Shown one piece after another: positions 27,403 through 36,219 of a stretch of DNA of 64,000 bases (positions within the stretch are counted from its first letter, which is position 1; each line of letters opens with the position of its first letter). This stretch comes from Rhodococcus sp. UNC23MFCrub1.1. GTDB lineage: Bacteria > Actinomycetota > Actinomycetes > Mycobacteriales > Mycobacteriaceae. The position numbers and the translations under genes were made by a program. The stretch spans positions 186,001 to 250,000 of the forward strand of contig NZ_JMLQ01000006.1 of NCBI RefSeq assembly GCF_000686025.1, read 5' to 3'. The notes beneath the pieces were generated by a model that saw only the letters and a program-made list of their open reading frames with translations, was not told the DNA's origin and did not search any database.

Positions 27403-27407
27403 CCGAA

Positions 27408-27450
27408 CTCGCGACGGTCATGCTCGGGGAACGAGCATGACCATCGCGAG
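27408..27450. terminator. Bidirectional terminator between zwf and PspC gene
   Basis: CTCGCGA and GGTCATGCTCG pair with CGAGCATGACC and TCGCGAG: an 18-bp stem with one internal mismatch and a GGGAA loop. It follows the zwf stop by 5 bp and includes the last codons of the convergent PspC gene, so the same hairpin serves both strands. Confidence 0.8.
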
Positions 27451-27648
27451 GTAGAGCAGGGCGACGGTGCCGAACGAGACGAGGGCGCCGACCACGGTGA
27501 GGGCGCGCACCAGGCTGGGATCCCATCCGGTGTACGCGGCGACACCGCCGCAGACCCCGGCGATCCAGGCGTCGTCTCGGCTTCGCGTCAGCTGCGTGGT
27601 GTGGTTCGGGTTCGGGTGGACGGTGGAGTTGCTCTCGTGGAATGTCAT
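27418..27648 (-). CDS. PspC-domain membrane protein
   Basis: 76-aa protein almost entirely made of a PspC domain: RDDAWIAGVCGGVAAYTG then a WDPSLVRALTVVGAL helix and a second hydrophobic helix ending LAMVMLVP. PspC proteins sense or buffer membrane stress; short single-domain versions are common in actinobacteria. The ATG at 27648 has a GGAG site on the minus strand. The last seven codons lie in the terminator palindrome shared with zwf. Confidence 0.8.
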   Translation of the reverse strand: MTFHESNSTVHPNPNHTTQLTRSRDDAWIAGVCGGVAAYTGWDPSLVRALTVVGALVSFGTVALLYLAMVMLVPRA

Positions 27649-27786
27649 GTCTCCATCCTGAGTTCCGCCCGCGCGCTGCACCATCGGTGACCACCCCGAG
27701 ACGTACCCTGAAACTCCGCCTGTCACGGCATCTGCTGTTCACCCCGTGATCACCGTCCCGTCTCCGGCGGCTCGTAGGTTCCTGGC

Positions 27787-28686
27787 GTGACCGCTCTCGA
27801 TGACTTCGCCCTGTCCCGGATCGTGGACCTCTCGGACACCTCGTCGTTCAGCGTGCGGGACGACGACGACGACGACCCCGTGTTGCTGACCGGTGACGGA
27901 GTCCCGGTGGACACCTGGCGCCAGGCGTACCCGTACGACGAACGGATGCCGCGCGCGGAATACGAAGGTACGAAACGTCTTCTGCAGATCGAGTTGCTGA
28001 AGCTGCAGATGTGGATCAAGGAGACCGGTGGCCGCCACGTCATCGTCTTCGAAGGTCGCGACGCCGCCGGCAAGGGCGGCACGATCAAGCGCTTCATGGA
28101 GCATCTCAACCCTCGCGGCGCGCGGGTGGTGGCACTCGAGAAGCCGTCGCCACGCGAGTCGACGGAGTGGTACTTCCAGAGGTACGTCACCCACCTACCG
28201 GCTGCCGGAGAGCTGGTCCTGTTCGACCGCTCCTGGTACAACCGGGCCGGCGTGGAACGTGTGATGGGATTCTGCAGCGACGAGCAGTATCACCGATTCC
28301 TCCACCAGGCACCGTTGTTCGAGCAGATGCTCGTCGACGACGGAGTGCAGCTGACCAAGTTCTGGTTCTCGGTGTCCCAGCTCGAACAGCGGACGCGCTT
28401 CGCCATCCGCCAGGTCGATCCGGTACGGCAGTGGAAGCTCTCGCCCATGGACCTCGCCTCCCTGGACAAGTGGGACGCGTACACGAGGGCCAAGGAGGAC
28501 ATGATCCGGTTCACCCACACCGATCACGCCCCCTGGACGACGGTGAAGAGCAACGACAAGAAACGCGCCCGCCTCGAGGCGATGCGCTTCGTGCTGAACA
28601 GCTTCGACTACTCGAACAAGGACCACGAGGTGGTGGGGCGCCCGGATCCGTCCATCGTCGGACTTGCGGAACCGGACACCGACTGA
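27787..28686 (+). CDS. ppk2: Polyphosphate kinase 2 (PPK2, TIGR03707 type)
   Basis: 299-aa nucleotide phosphotransferase that uses polyphosphate to phosphorylate nucleoside diphosphates, or the reverse. Walker A is GRDAAGKGG at 90-98, and the lid/Walker B region is FDRSWYNRAGVERVMGF. This is the long-established single-domain PPK2 form. An acidic run of Asp residues lies near the N-terminus. The GTG at 27787 follows TAGGTT by 6 nt with no ribosome site, so the mRNA is probably leaderless. A second, different PPK2-family gene lies at 53.1-53.9 kb. It ends 2 bp from the convergent peptidase gene. Confidence 0.9.
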   Translation: MTALDDFALSRIVDLSDTSSFSVRDDDDDDPVLLTGDGVPVDTWRQAYPYDERMPRAEYEGTKRLLQIELLKLQMWIKETGGRHVIVFEGRDAAGKGGTIKRFMEHLNPRGARVVALEKPSPRESTEWYFQRYVTHLPAAGELVLFDRSWYNRAGVERVMGFCSDEQYHRFLHQAPLFEQMLVDDGVQLTKFWFSVSQLEQRTRFAIRQVDPVRQWKLSPMDLASLDKWDAYTRAKEDMIRFTHTDHAPWTTVKSNDKKRARLEAMRFVLNSFDYSNKDHEVVGRPDPSIVGLAEPDTD

Positions 28687-28687
28687 C

Positions 28688-30751
28688 CTAGCGGGTACCG
28701 CCCCCGAGCGTCCGCCACAGGAACGTGTACGCCAGCGCGGACTTGAATGCGGCCTGCGCGTTGTCGGCCGCACCGCCGTGGCCGCCCTCGATGTTCTCGT
28801 AGTAGGAGACGTCGTACCCGTACTCCTCGAGGAGGGCGTCCATCTTGCGCGCGTGCCCGGGGTGCACACGGTCGTCCCTCGTCGACGTCGTGATGAGGAT
28901 CGGCGGATACACACCGATCGAGTTCCCCGGCGGTGAGACGTTCTGGTACGGGCTGTACTCGGAGATGAAGGCCCACTCGTCGGGATCGTCGGGATCTCCG
29001 TACTCGGCCATCCACGACGCCCCGGCCAGCAGGCGGTGATACCGCTTCATGTCCAGGAGCGGCACCTGACACACGATGGCGCCGAACGACTCCGGGTACT
29101 TGGTGAGCATGATGCCCATGAGCAGGCCGCCGTTGCTGCCGCCCTGCGCGCCCAACTGGTCCGGGGTGGTGATGCCGCGCTCCACCAGATCGCTCGCGAC
29201 CGCCGCGAAGTCCTCGTGCACCTTGTGTCGACCGGACTTCAGCACCTCGGTGTGCCACGACGGCCCGTACTCGCCGCCGCCGCGGATGTTCGCCACCACG
29301 TAGGTACCGCCCCGAGCCAGCCAGGCCGCGCCGACCACGCCGCTGTACGAGGGGGTGAGTGAGACCTCGAAACCGCCGTATCCGTAGAGGAGGGTGGGGC
29401 CTGCGGCCGTCGGACGGTCCTGCGTTCCGGGGTTCCGTACGACGAAGTAGGGCACGCGTGTGCCGTCGAGTGAGCTGGCGAAGTACTGCTCGACCGCGAG
29501 GCCCGTGGTGTCGAAGAACGCGGGAGCGGACTTCAGGACCTCGGGTTCGGTCCCGACGGTGCCCACCAGAAGAGTGGACGGAGTGAGGTGGCCGCTCGCG
29601 TCGAGGAAGTATTCGTCACCGCCGAACTCGGGGTCGGTGCCGATGACGGTGACGTCGACGGCGTCCGGGAGCCCCTGCAGGCGTTCGGAGGTGACCGTGT
29701 CGCCCAGCGTCACCACGTGCACGCTGGAGCGGACGTCCTCGAGCAGCACCATCAGCAGATGGTTCTCGGTCCACGCGTACTGGTGCAGCGACGTGCGGGC
29801 GTCGGGAGCGAAGACGACGACCAGATCCCTTGCACCGGAGAGGAACTCGTCGATCTTCGCGGCCACCAGCGACCCTGCGGCGTACTCGGTGCCGTCGACG
29901 GTCCATGCGGTCGTCAGGCGAACGGTCAACCAGTTCTCGTGCAGGGACACCGAGGCATCGGTGGGCACGTCGAGGACCGTGGTCGATCCGTCGTCGTGAA
30001 GAATGGAGGTGACGGCATTGAAGAAGTCGGTGGCGCGCTGGACCAGGCTGCGCTCGAAGCCGGGCGTCGCATCGTGCGAGGCGGACACCGCGACGTCGGT
30101 CTGCTCACCCTCGTACACGACGGGAGCCTCCGCGAGAGGAGTTCCACGGAGCCACCGGTGTGCGCGCCGGGGGTACCCGGAATCGGTGAGCGACCCGGGT
30201 CCGAGATCCGTGCCGACGAAGACCGTGTCCGCGTCGATCCAGTCGATGTCCGTCTTGGCCTCGGGGACGACGAAGCCACCCTCGTCGGGTGCGACGAAGG
30301 AGCGGGACGTGAGCGAGTACTCGCGGATCACCGATGCGTCCGCGCCGCCGCGCGACAGGGAGATCAGCGCGCGGTCGAACGACGGACGGAGCACCTGCGC
30401 GCTCTTCCACACCCAGTTCTCGCCCTCGGCCTCGGCGAGAGCATCGAGATCGATGATGACGTCCCAGGCGGGACTGTCCTTCCGGTACTCCTCCATGGTG
30501 GTGCGCCGCCACAGCCCGCGGGGGTGCGACGCGTCCTTCCAGAAGTTGTAGAGGTGGTCGCCGCGCTTGCGCGCGTACGGGATGCGCGCGTCGGTGTCGA
30601 GAATGCTCCGGATGTCGGTCTCGAGCGTCCGGAACTCGTCGTTCGCGGTGAACTCGTCGACCGTGCGCTCGTTACGGGCACGCACCCACTCGAGGGCGGC
30701 GTCGCCGGTCACGTCTTCGAGCCACTCGTACTTGTCGGTCACACGCACCAT
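28688..30751 (-). CDS. Prolyl oligopeptidase family serine peptidase (S9A)
   Basis: 687-aa peptidase with an N-terminal beta-propeller and a C-terminal alpha/beta hydrolase domain. The nucleophile is in GAQGGSNGGLLMG, the acid in DDRVHPGHARKM and the histidine in EGGHGGAAD. Normal length for prolyl oligopeptidases; no signal peptide, so it is cytoplasmic and cleaves short proline-containing peptides. Its place between groEL2 and lpd matches the S9 peptidase Rv0457c of M. tuberculosis, from memory. The start ATG 30751 has no strong ribosome site. Confidence 0.9.
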   Translation of the reverse strand: MVRVTDKYEWLEDVTGDAALEWVRARNERTVDEFTANDEFRTLETDIRSILDTDARIPYARKRGDHLYNFWKDASHPRGLWRRTTMEEYRKDSPAWDVIIDLDALAEAEGENWVWKSAQVLRPSFDRALISLSRGGADASVIREYSLTSRSFVAPDEGGFVVPEAKTDIDWIDADTVFVGTDLGPGSLTDSGYPRRAHRWLRGTPLAEAPVVYEGEQTDVAVSASHDATPGFERSLVQRATDFFNAVTSILHDDGSTTVLDVPTDASVSLHENWLTVRLTTAWTVDGTEYAAGSLVAAKIDEFLSGARDLVVVFAPDARTSLHQYAWTENHLLMVLLEDVRSSVHVVTLGDTVTSERLQGLPDAVDVTVIGTDPEFGGDEYFLDASGHLTPSTLLVGTVGTEPEVLKSAPAFFDTTGLAVEQYFASSLDGTRVPYFVVRNPGTQDRPTAAGPTLLYGYGGFEVSLTPSYSGVVGAAWLARGGTYVVANIRGGGEYGPSWHTEVLKSGRHKVHEDFAAVASDLVERGITTPDQLGAQGGSNGGLLMGIMLTKYPESFGAIVCQVPLLDMKRYHRLLAGASWMAEYGDPDDPDEWAFISEYSPYQNVSPPGNSIGVYPPILITTSTRDDRVHPGHARKMDALLEEYGYDVSYYENIEGGHGGAADNAQAAFKSALAYTFLWRTLGGGTR

Positions 30752-30912
30752 TCTGCCCGTGGGGCGACACCGCCGCCGCGTGCGGAAACAGCGCGTGGAG
30801 GAATCGTAGTGGCATCAAAACAAGATCGCGGTATGTTCCTAGGGTAGTATCACGCCACAAAGGACGGAATGAGTCCGTATTCGGTCGGGGAGACCATCAC
30901 AGGGAGTGGATG

Positions 30913-31602
30913 ATGACCGTGTCGATCCAGAGCGACGGCGTCGGAGCCGTGACGAACCACGATGTGGCGGGCCACGGTGTGACGGGTTCCAGGAGCCGTG
31001 TCCACGGCACCTCGGCTCGGGGAACCGACTACGCCGGCGTGCACGTCGTGTACCTCGGTCACCGATCGGCGGTGGTCACGGCAGCGATGCGCCTGATCCT
31101 GCCCGGCGCCGAGGTGACCTTCGTCGAGGCGGATCGTCTGCACGAGCTGTCCGTCGACGGTGAGGCGATCGTCCTGATGGACGGGTCGCACGACCCGGCC
31201 GACGTCCCCGCTCTCCTCGAGGCCGCGGCGCGCCGCAGTGTCGGCATGGTGGTGGGATCGCGCAGCACGACGGGTGGTCGAGACGGATCGTCCGCGCTGC
31301 GTCGCGTGGGCACGAGAGTGGCGAACGCGCTGATCCGGCACACCGCAGACCTGCCGCTGCGCGACGTCACCTCCAGCTTCCGCGTGTACACGGGCGACGC
31401 CTGGCGATCCATCGACGGCGCCGCGGCGCTTCGCGGAGGTCTCCTCCCGTCCCTCGTCACCTCCGCCCACGCCGTGCACCATCAGCGCTGGATCATTGCC
31501 GAGGTGCCGGTGAGCACGCGGCCGCTGTCGGGCACTGCGCGACCGAACGTCGGATCACTCCTGCGCACGGTCGTCGTTCTCGCGAGGCGCCGCCGGGCCT
31601 AG
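30913..31602 (+). CDS. GT2-like protein lacking the N-terminal nucleotide-binding part
   Basis: 229 aa. Residues from about 45 onward look like the middle and end of a dolichyl-phosphate-mannose-synthase-type family 2 glycosyltransferase: IVLMDGSHDPADVPALLEA, GMVVGSRSTTGGRDGSS, ALIRHTADLPLRDVTSSFRV. The normal opening strand with a SVIIPAYNE-like motif is replaced by an unrelated segment with HVVYLGHRSAVVTAAMRL. MDGS stands where most have DxD. It may be a divergent or non-catalytic transferase. ATG 30913 is chosen because GGGAG lies 6 nt upstream. A TAGTAT at 30845-30850 may be its -10. Confidence 0.6.
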   Translation: MTVSIQSDGVGAVTNHDVAGHGVTGSRSRVHGTSARGTDYAGVHVVYLGHRSAVVTAAMRLILPGAEVTFVEADRLHELSVDGEAIVLMDGSHDPADVPALLEAAARRSVGMVVGSRSTTGGRDGSSALRRVGTRVANALIRHTADLPLRDVTSSFRVYTGDAWRSIDGAAALRGGLLPSLVTSAHAVHHQRWIIAEVPVSTRPLSGTARPNVGSLLRTVVVLARRRRA

Positions 31603-31612
31603 AGTCGTCCGG

Positions 31613-32230
31613 GTGACCGAACCCGACACCGAGGTGCGCTCTCAGCAAGGGCTGGACCGCATCGTGTTCTTCTCCGACGCGGTGGTGGCGATCGCCATCA
31701 TGCTCGTCGTGCTCCCCCTCGTGGACAGTGCCCGCGACACCCCGGAGGGTGCGGGAGCGTTCCTGCGGGAGAACGGCTACGCACTCGTGGCCGCGGGCAT
31801 CAGCTTCGCGGTCATCGCGGGGTTCTGGCGCGATCATCACGCGCTCTTCACTCGTGTCACGGGGTACGACGAGGTCGTCGTGCGGCTCAACCTCCTGTGG
31901 CTCGCCGGCATCGTGCTGATGCCCGTGGCGACTGTGCTGGAGGTCGCGGCTCCCCACGGGGACCCGTTGTCGGTGGGGCTGTACCTCGGGGTCATCGCCG
32001 TGACCATGATCGTGTCCCGTCTCCTCGCAGCACGAGTGCGTGCTGCGGGCTTCCTGCGTGGAGATCTGCGTCGCGGCGCGCGCGGCGCGGCGGTGCCCTG
32101 GGTTCCGGTCGTTCTGTTCCTGGTGGTCTCCGCGGTGGCGCTGCCCGTCCCGTCTGTGGGCCTCTACGCACTGCTCGCGATGCTGTTCGCCCCGTTGCTC
32201 TCTCGCGCGCTGGCCGGAGGTGCGCGGTGA
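31613..32230 (+). CDS. TMEM175-family potassium channel (DUF1211)
   Basis: 205-aa integral membrane protein of the TMEM175/DUF1211 family, bacterial potassium-selective channels. The diagnostic first helix RIVFFSDAVVAIAIMLVVLP with the FSD motif is at about residues 14-34; five more helices follow, interrupted by a loop with FWRDHHALF. The GTG at 31613 lies 7 nt after TAGAGT (31600-31605), whose TAG is also the stop codon of the preceding gene, so promoter and stop codon coincide. It overlaps the next start as GTGA. Confidence 0.85.
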   Translation: MTEPDTEVRSQQGLDRIVFFSDAVVAIAIMLVVLPLVDSARDTPEGAGAFLRENGYALVAAGISFAVIAGFWRDHHALFTRVTGYDEVVVRLNLLWLAGIVLMPVATVLEVAAPHGDPLSVGLYLGVIAVTMIVSRLLAARVRAAGFLRGDLRRGARGAAVPWVPVVLFLVVSAVALPVPSVGLYALLAMLFAPLLSRALAGGAR

Positions 32231-33186
32231 CAGCGCTGTGGGAACAGCACACCTGCCTGCCGCTGTACGCGGACACCGACATCACCGAACTGGCGCGGTA
32301 CGAGGCGGGGAGCTACCTCTCCGTCAACGTCGGCTACTCGCCCCACACGAAGGCGTCGGCGACGGAGTTGGCCACGACGTGGAGTGCGCGGGCACTCGCG
32401 GACGGTCGCTTCCTTCCGGCGCGGAGCGTGGCCGACATCGACGAGGCCCGACGACGGGGACTGCGTGCCCTGGCCTTCGACCTCGAGGACTCCGCTCCTC
32501 TGGACGGCGACCTCGACAACGTGCGCTACTTCGTCGAACTGGGCGTGCGCTCGATGCTGCCCACCTACAACCATGCGAATGCCGCGGGATGCGGATGCCT
32601 CGACGCCGTCGACACGGGTCTCACCGCCCACGGACGCGACCTGATCCGGGCGATGAACGAGGCGGGCATGGCAGCGGACGGGTCGCACTGTTCCCGGCGG
32701 ACGGGGCTCGACATCGCCGCGACGACGTCCCGGCCGATGATCTACAGTCATTCCAATTTCGCTGCGCTGTGGGAACATCCGCGGAACATCACCGACGAGC
32801 AGGCGCGTGCGTGCGCCGACACCGGCGGCGTGGTCGGCATCAACGGGGTGGGCATCTTCCTCGGCGTCAACGAACCCGAACGTCGCGCGGATCGGGTGCG
32901 CGCCATGGCCGACCACGTCGAGTACGGAGTCGACCTGGTCGGGATCGATCACATCGGTGTCGGCAGCGACTACTCCTTCGACCACGAGGACTTCAACACC
33001 GAGTTGGCGCTCCACCCCGAGGCGTTCTCCGAGGAGTACACGAGATACGGGGCACTGCAGTGGGTTCCGCCCGAGGACACCCACACGCTCCCGGCCGTGC
33101 TCGCCGAGCGCGGCTGGGACGAGAGTGCGGTGGCGGCTGTGTTCGGCGGCAACTTCCGCCGCGTGGCCGACGCCGTGTGGACCTGA
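32227..33186 (+). CDS. Membrane dipeptidase family protein (peptidase M19)
   Basis: 319-aa TIM-barrel metallopeptidase homologue of renal/membrane dipeptidase. Later zinc-site elements are present: Glu in FDLEDSAPL, His in DGSHCSRRT, His in YSHSNF and the aspartate region GIDHIGVGSDY. The first zinc pair, normally His-x-Asp near the N-terminus, reads QHTCLPLY here, with Cys in place of Asp, so metal binding or chemistry may differ. It has no signal peptide. GTG 32227 overlaps the channel stop. It converges with the deazaflavin enzyme gene. Confidence 0.8.
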   Translation: MTALWEQHTCLPLYADTDITELARYEAGSYLSVNVGYSPHTKASATELATTWSARALADGRFLPARSVADIDEARRRGLRALAFDLEDSAPLDGDLDNVRYFVELGVRSMLPTYNHANAAGCGCLDAVDTGLTAHGRDLIRAMNEAGMAADGSHCSRRTGLDIAATTSRPMIYSHSNFAALWEHPRNITDEQARACADTGGVVGINGVGIFLGVNEPERRADRVRAMADHVEYGVDLVGIDHIGVGSDYSFDHEDFNTELALHPEAFSEEYTRYGALQWVPPEDTHTLPAVLAERGWDESAVAAVFGGNFRRVADAVWT

Positions 33187-33223
33187 CGCCGGCTGGACCC
33201 GACCCTGTCAGGCGGGCGTCAGG
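33182..33223. terminator. Possible bidirectional terminator, dipeptidase and deazaflavin gene
   Basis: CCTGACGCC at 33182-33190 pairs perfectly with GGCGTCAGG at 33215-33223. The arms cover the stop codon of the dipeptidase and the last codons of the convergent gene. The 24-nt loop weakens the case. Confidence 0.4.
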
Positions 33224-33639
33224 CGGAAGATCGGGAACTGTCGCCCCTCCGCCGTCGTCGTGTACTCGAGGAAGCCGGGGGACGCCGAGGTGAACTTCGC
33301 CCAGTGAGTCTCCCATTCGTCGTCGGGCACCTCGGTGACGTCGACGGCGATGGTGCGTACGGTCGCGTCGTCGCCTGGGACCTCCATGTCGATGCGTGGG
33401 TGAGCCCGGAGGTTGTGCACCCATGCGGGATCCTTCACCGCCCCCGCCGCGGAGCCCACCACCAACCAGGTGCCGTTCTCGGAGATCGCGAAGAGCGGGT
33501 TCAGCCGCACCTCGCCGCTACGTGCACCGATCGAGTGCAGCACCACGAGGTTGTCGCCGAACCCGGCTGTCGCCACGTGTCCACCGTTGTCGCGGAACTC
33601 CGCGATGACCATCGAGTTGAAGTCGCTCATGGTGGTCAT
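33208..33639 (-). CDS. Nitroreductase/deazaflavin-dependent (F420) oxidoreductase family protein
   Basis: 143-aa split beta-barrel protein of the Ddn (deazaflavin-dependent nitroreductase) family. Characteristic pieces are LVVLHSIGARSGEVRLNPLF, which binds the deazaflavin phosphate, and DPAWVHNLRAHPRIDMEV. Members use reduced F420 in mycolata. The substrate is unknown. The ATG at 33639 has GAGGAC upstream; the longer frame to 33771 has no family similarity. Confidence 0.85.
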   Translation of the reverse strand: MTTMSDFNSMVIAEFRDNGGHVATAGFGDNLVVLHSIGARSGEVRLNPLFAISENGTWLVVGSAAGAVKDPAWVHNLRAHPRIDMEVPGDDATVRTIAVDVTEVPDDEWETHWAKFTSASPGFLEYTTTAEGRQFPIFRLTPA

Positions 33640-33809
33640 TCTGGTGTCCTCGTCGTCGCGACGACCATCGATCCGGAATAACGATTCGACACACCCGTTG
33701 CACCAGAGGAGCGGGGCGCCCGCGGGTGGCTTCACCGCCCCCGTCGCGGGGTACTCCGCGCACACGAGCACGAACTCGGATCACGAACAACGAACAGGAG
33801 TTCACGCAC

Positions 33810-34658
33810 ATGAGCCACGTTCCTTCCCTCTCCCTCAACGACGGCCGGTCCATCCCCCAGCTGGGTTTCGGCGTCTTCCAGATCGAGCCGGAGAAGACCG
33901 CCGATGCCGTCCGCACCGCGATCGAGGTGGGCTACCGCCACCTGGACACCGCGCAGATGTACGGCAACGAGAAGGAGACCGGCCAGGGAGTGAAGGACTC
34001 GGGCGTCTCCCGTGACGACGTCTGGATCACCAGCAAGCTGAACAACGGCTTCCACCGCCCCGACGACGCCCGTCGCTCGTTCGACGAGACACTCGAGAAG
34101 TTGGGCACCGACTACATCGACCTGTTCCTCATCCACTGGCCGCTGCCGACGCAGTACGACGGTGACTACGTCTCCACCTGGAAGGTGCTCGAGGAGTTCA
34201 CGAAGGACGGACGGGCGCGCAGCATCGGTGTCTCGAACTTCCAGGTGCCGCACCTCGAGAAGTTGGCGCAGGAGACGGAGACCGTCCCGTCGGTCAACCA
34301 GATCGAGGTCCACCCGTACTTCTCGAACTACCAGGTGCGCGCGTACGGCGCGGAGCACGGAATCGCCACCGAGGCGTGGTCACCCATCGCGCAGGGCAAG
34401 GTTCTCGGTGACCCCGAGCTCGAGCGCATCGCGAAGGACGTCGGCAAGACCACCGCGCAGGTCACCCTCCGCTGGCACATCCAGCGCGGCGACATCATCT
34501 TCCCGAAGTCGGTCACGCGGGAGCGCGTCGAGGCGAACTTCGACATCTTCGACTTCGAACTCGACGACCGTCAGATCGCCGACATCTCGGCGCTGGACAA
34601 GGGTGAGGACGGCCGCACCGGCCCCAACCCCGATACGTTCGACATGATCCCCGACTGA
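33810..34658 (+). CDS. Aldo/keto reductase
   Basis: 282-aa NADPH-dependent aldo/keto reductase, a TIM barrel. The tetrad is visible: Asp in [11 protein letters not shown], Tyr in the same motif, Lys in ITSKLNN and His in LIHWPLP. The C-terminal [19 protein letters not shown] binds the NADPH 2'-phosphate. It belongs to the 2,5-diketo-gluconate-reductase-like subgroup common in actinobacteria. AGGAG at 33796-33800 fixes the ATG at 33810. Followed by a strong terminator before lpd. Confidence 0.9.
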   Translation: MSHVPSLSLNDGRSIPQLGFGVFQIEPEKTADAVRTAIEVGYRHLDTAQMYGNEKETGQGVKDSGVSRDDVWITSKLNNGFHRPDDARRSFDETLEKLGTDYIDLFLIHWPLPTQYDGDYVSTWKVLEEFTKDGRARSIGVSNFQVPHLEKLAQETETVPSVNQIEVHPYFSNYQVRAYGAEHGIATEAWSPIAQGKVLGDPELERIAKDVGKTTAQVTLRWHIQRGDIIFPKSVTRERVEANFDIFDFELDDRQIADISALDKGEDGRTGPNPDTFDMIPD

Positions 34659-34680
34659 ATAGAGCCGCTGAAATAAGGAC

Positions 34681-34725
34681 ACGAAAGGTCCGGTTACCAG
34701 CCAGTAGCCGGACCTTTCGGTGTGT
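34681..34725 (+). terminator. Terminator after aldo/keto reductase gene
   Basis: ACACGAAAGGTCCGG pairs with CCGGACCTTTCG plus GTGT, a stem of about 15 bp with one bulge and a 14-nt loop. It isolates the reductase gene from lpd. Confidence 0.8.
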
Positions 34726-34756
34726 GTCCGGATCGACGGGACTAAGGTGGGCAACC

Positions 34757-36160
34757 GTGACCTCACACTATGACGTCGTCGTTCTCGGAGCCGGACCCGG
34801 TGGGTACGTCGCAGCCATCCGCGCGGCGCAGCTGGGCCTGAAGACCGCCATCATCGAGCAGAAGTACTGGGGCGGTGTCTGCCTCAACGTGGGCTGCATC
34901 CCGTCCAAGGCTCTGCTGCGCAACGCCGAACTGGCGCACCTGTTCACCAAGGAAGCCAAGCAGTTCGGCATCTCCGGTGACGTGTCGTTCGACTTCGGCG
35001 CTGCCTACGATCGCAGCCGCAAGGTCGCGGACGGTCGCGTCAAGGGAATCCACTTCCTGATGAAGAAGAACAAGATCGACCAGCTCGACGGCAAGGGGTC
35101 GTTCACCGACGCCAACACCATCGAGGTGGAGTTGACGAAGGGTGGCAGCGAGACCGTCACCTTCGACAATGCGATCATCTCCACCGGCAGCACCACGAAG
35201 CTGCTGCCCGGAACGTCGCTGAGCGAGAACGTCGTGACGTACGAGGAGCAGATCATGACGAAGGAGCTCCCGGGCTCCATCCTCATCGTCGGCGCGGGCG
35301 CCATCGGCATGGAGTTCGGGTACGTCCTGAAGAATTACGGCGTCGACGTCACCATCGTCGAGTTCCTCGATCGCGCGCTCCCGAACGAGGACGAGGACGT
35401 CTCCAAGGAGATCGCCAAGCAGTACAAGAAGCTCGGCGTGAAGATCATGACCGGCGCCGCGGTGCAGAGCATCGACGACGACGGCAGCAAGGTCACCGTC
35501 GCGATCAAGAACAACAAGAGCGGCGAGACCGAGACGGTCACCGTCGACAAGGTCATGCAGTCCGTCGGATTCGCTCCTCGTGTCGAGGGATTCGGGCTCG
35601 ACAAGACGGGCGTCGAGGTCACCGATCGCGGGGCCATCGCCATCGACTCGGTCATGCGCACCAACGTGCCGCACATCTACGCGATCGGTGACGTGACGGC
35701 GAAGCTGCAGCTCGCCCACGTCGCCGAGGCACAGGGTGTCGTGGCGGCCGAGACCATCGGCGGCGCCGAGACGCTTCCCATCGACGATTACCGCTTCATG
35801 CCGCGCGCGACCTTCTGCCAGCCCCAGGTAGCCAGCTTCGGTCTCACCGAGCAGCAGGCCAAGGACGCCGGCCACGACATCAAGGTCGCGACGTTCCCCA
35901 TGACGGCGAACGGCAAGGCACACGGACTCGGCGATCCCACCGGCTTCGTCAAGCTCATCGCCGACACGAAGCACGGCGAGCTGCTCGGCGGGCACCTCAT
36001 CGGACCCGACGTCTCGGAGCTCCTCCCGGAGCTGACGCTCGCGCAGAAGTGGGACCTGACGGCCACCGAACTCGCGCGCAATGTGCACACGCACCCGACG
36101 CTGTCCGAGGCACTGCAGGAGGCCATCCACGGCCTCGCAGGGCACATGATCAACTTCTGA
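34757..36160 (+). CDS. lpd: Dihydrolipoyl dehydrogenase
   Basis: 467-aa FAD/NAD disulfide oxidoreductase, E3 of the pyruvate and 2-oxoglutarate dehydrogenase complexes and, in mycobacteria, of peroxynitrite defence. FAD motif [15 protein letters not shown] at the N-terminus, redox pair Cys42/Cys47 in [16 protein letters not shown] motif [14 protein letters not shown], and the C-terminal catalytic HTHPTLSE. The GTG at 34757 matches the family start; AAGGTGG lies upstream, and TAAGGT is also spaced 8 nt as a possible -10. In position and sequence it matches lpdC (Rv0462). A perfect 16-bp hairpin follows. Confidence 0.95.
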   Translation: MTSHYDVVVLGAGPGGYVAAIRAAQLGLKTAIIEQKYWGGVCLNVGCIPSKALLRNAELAHLFTKEAKQFGISGDVSFDFGAAYDRSRKVADGRVKGIHFLMKKNKIDQLDGKGSFTDANTIEVELTKGGSETVTFDNAIISTGSTTKLLPGTSLSENVVTYEEQIMTKELPGSILIVGAGAIGMEFGYVLKNYGVDVTIVEFLDRALPNEDEDVSKEIAKQYKKLGVKIMTGAAVQSIDDDGSKVTVAIKNNKSGETETVTVDKVMQSVGFAPRVEGFGLDKTGVEVTDRGAIAIDSVMRTNVPHIYAIGDVTAKLQLAHVAEAQGVVAAETIGGAETLPIDDYRFMPRATFCQPQVASFGLTEQQAKDAGHDIKVATFPMTANGKAHGLGDPTGFVKLIADTKHGELLGGHLIGPDVSELLPELTLAQKWDLTATELARNVHTHPTLSEALQEAIHGLAGHMINF

Positions 36161-36166
36161 TCTTCC

Positions 36167-36212
36167 GACGAGAACACCCCGGCCGCTCACGAGCGACCGG
36201 GGTGTTCTCGTC
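36167..36212. terminator. Bidirectional terminator after lpd
   Basis: GACGAGAACACCCCGG at 36167-36182 pairs perfectly with CCGGGGTGTTCTCGTC at 36197-36212, a 16-bp stem with a 14-nt loop. It lies between the ends of lpd and the convergent CMD-family gene and can serve both. Confidence 0.88.
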
Positions 36213-36219
36213 TGCGCAG

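Noticed and set aside
30842..30850. GGGTAG/TAGTAT as a SigF promoter for the GT2-like gene
   Set aside because: No GTTT-like -35 at 14-17 bp; kept only as a possible ordinary -10.
33728..33755. GGCTT-N15-GGGTAC upstream of the aldo/keto reductase as a SigF promoter
   Set aside because: The -35 is a poor match and lies in a GC-rich stretch where such hits are expected by chance.
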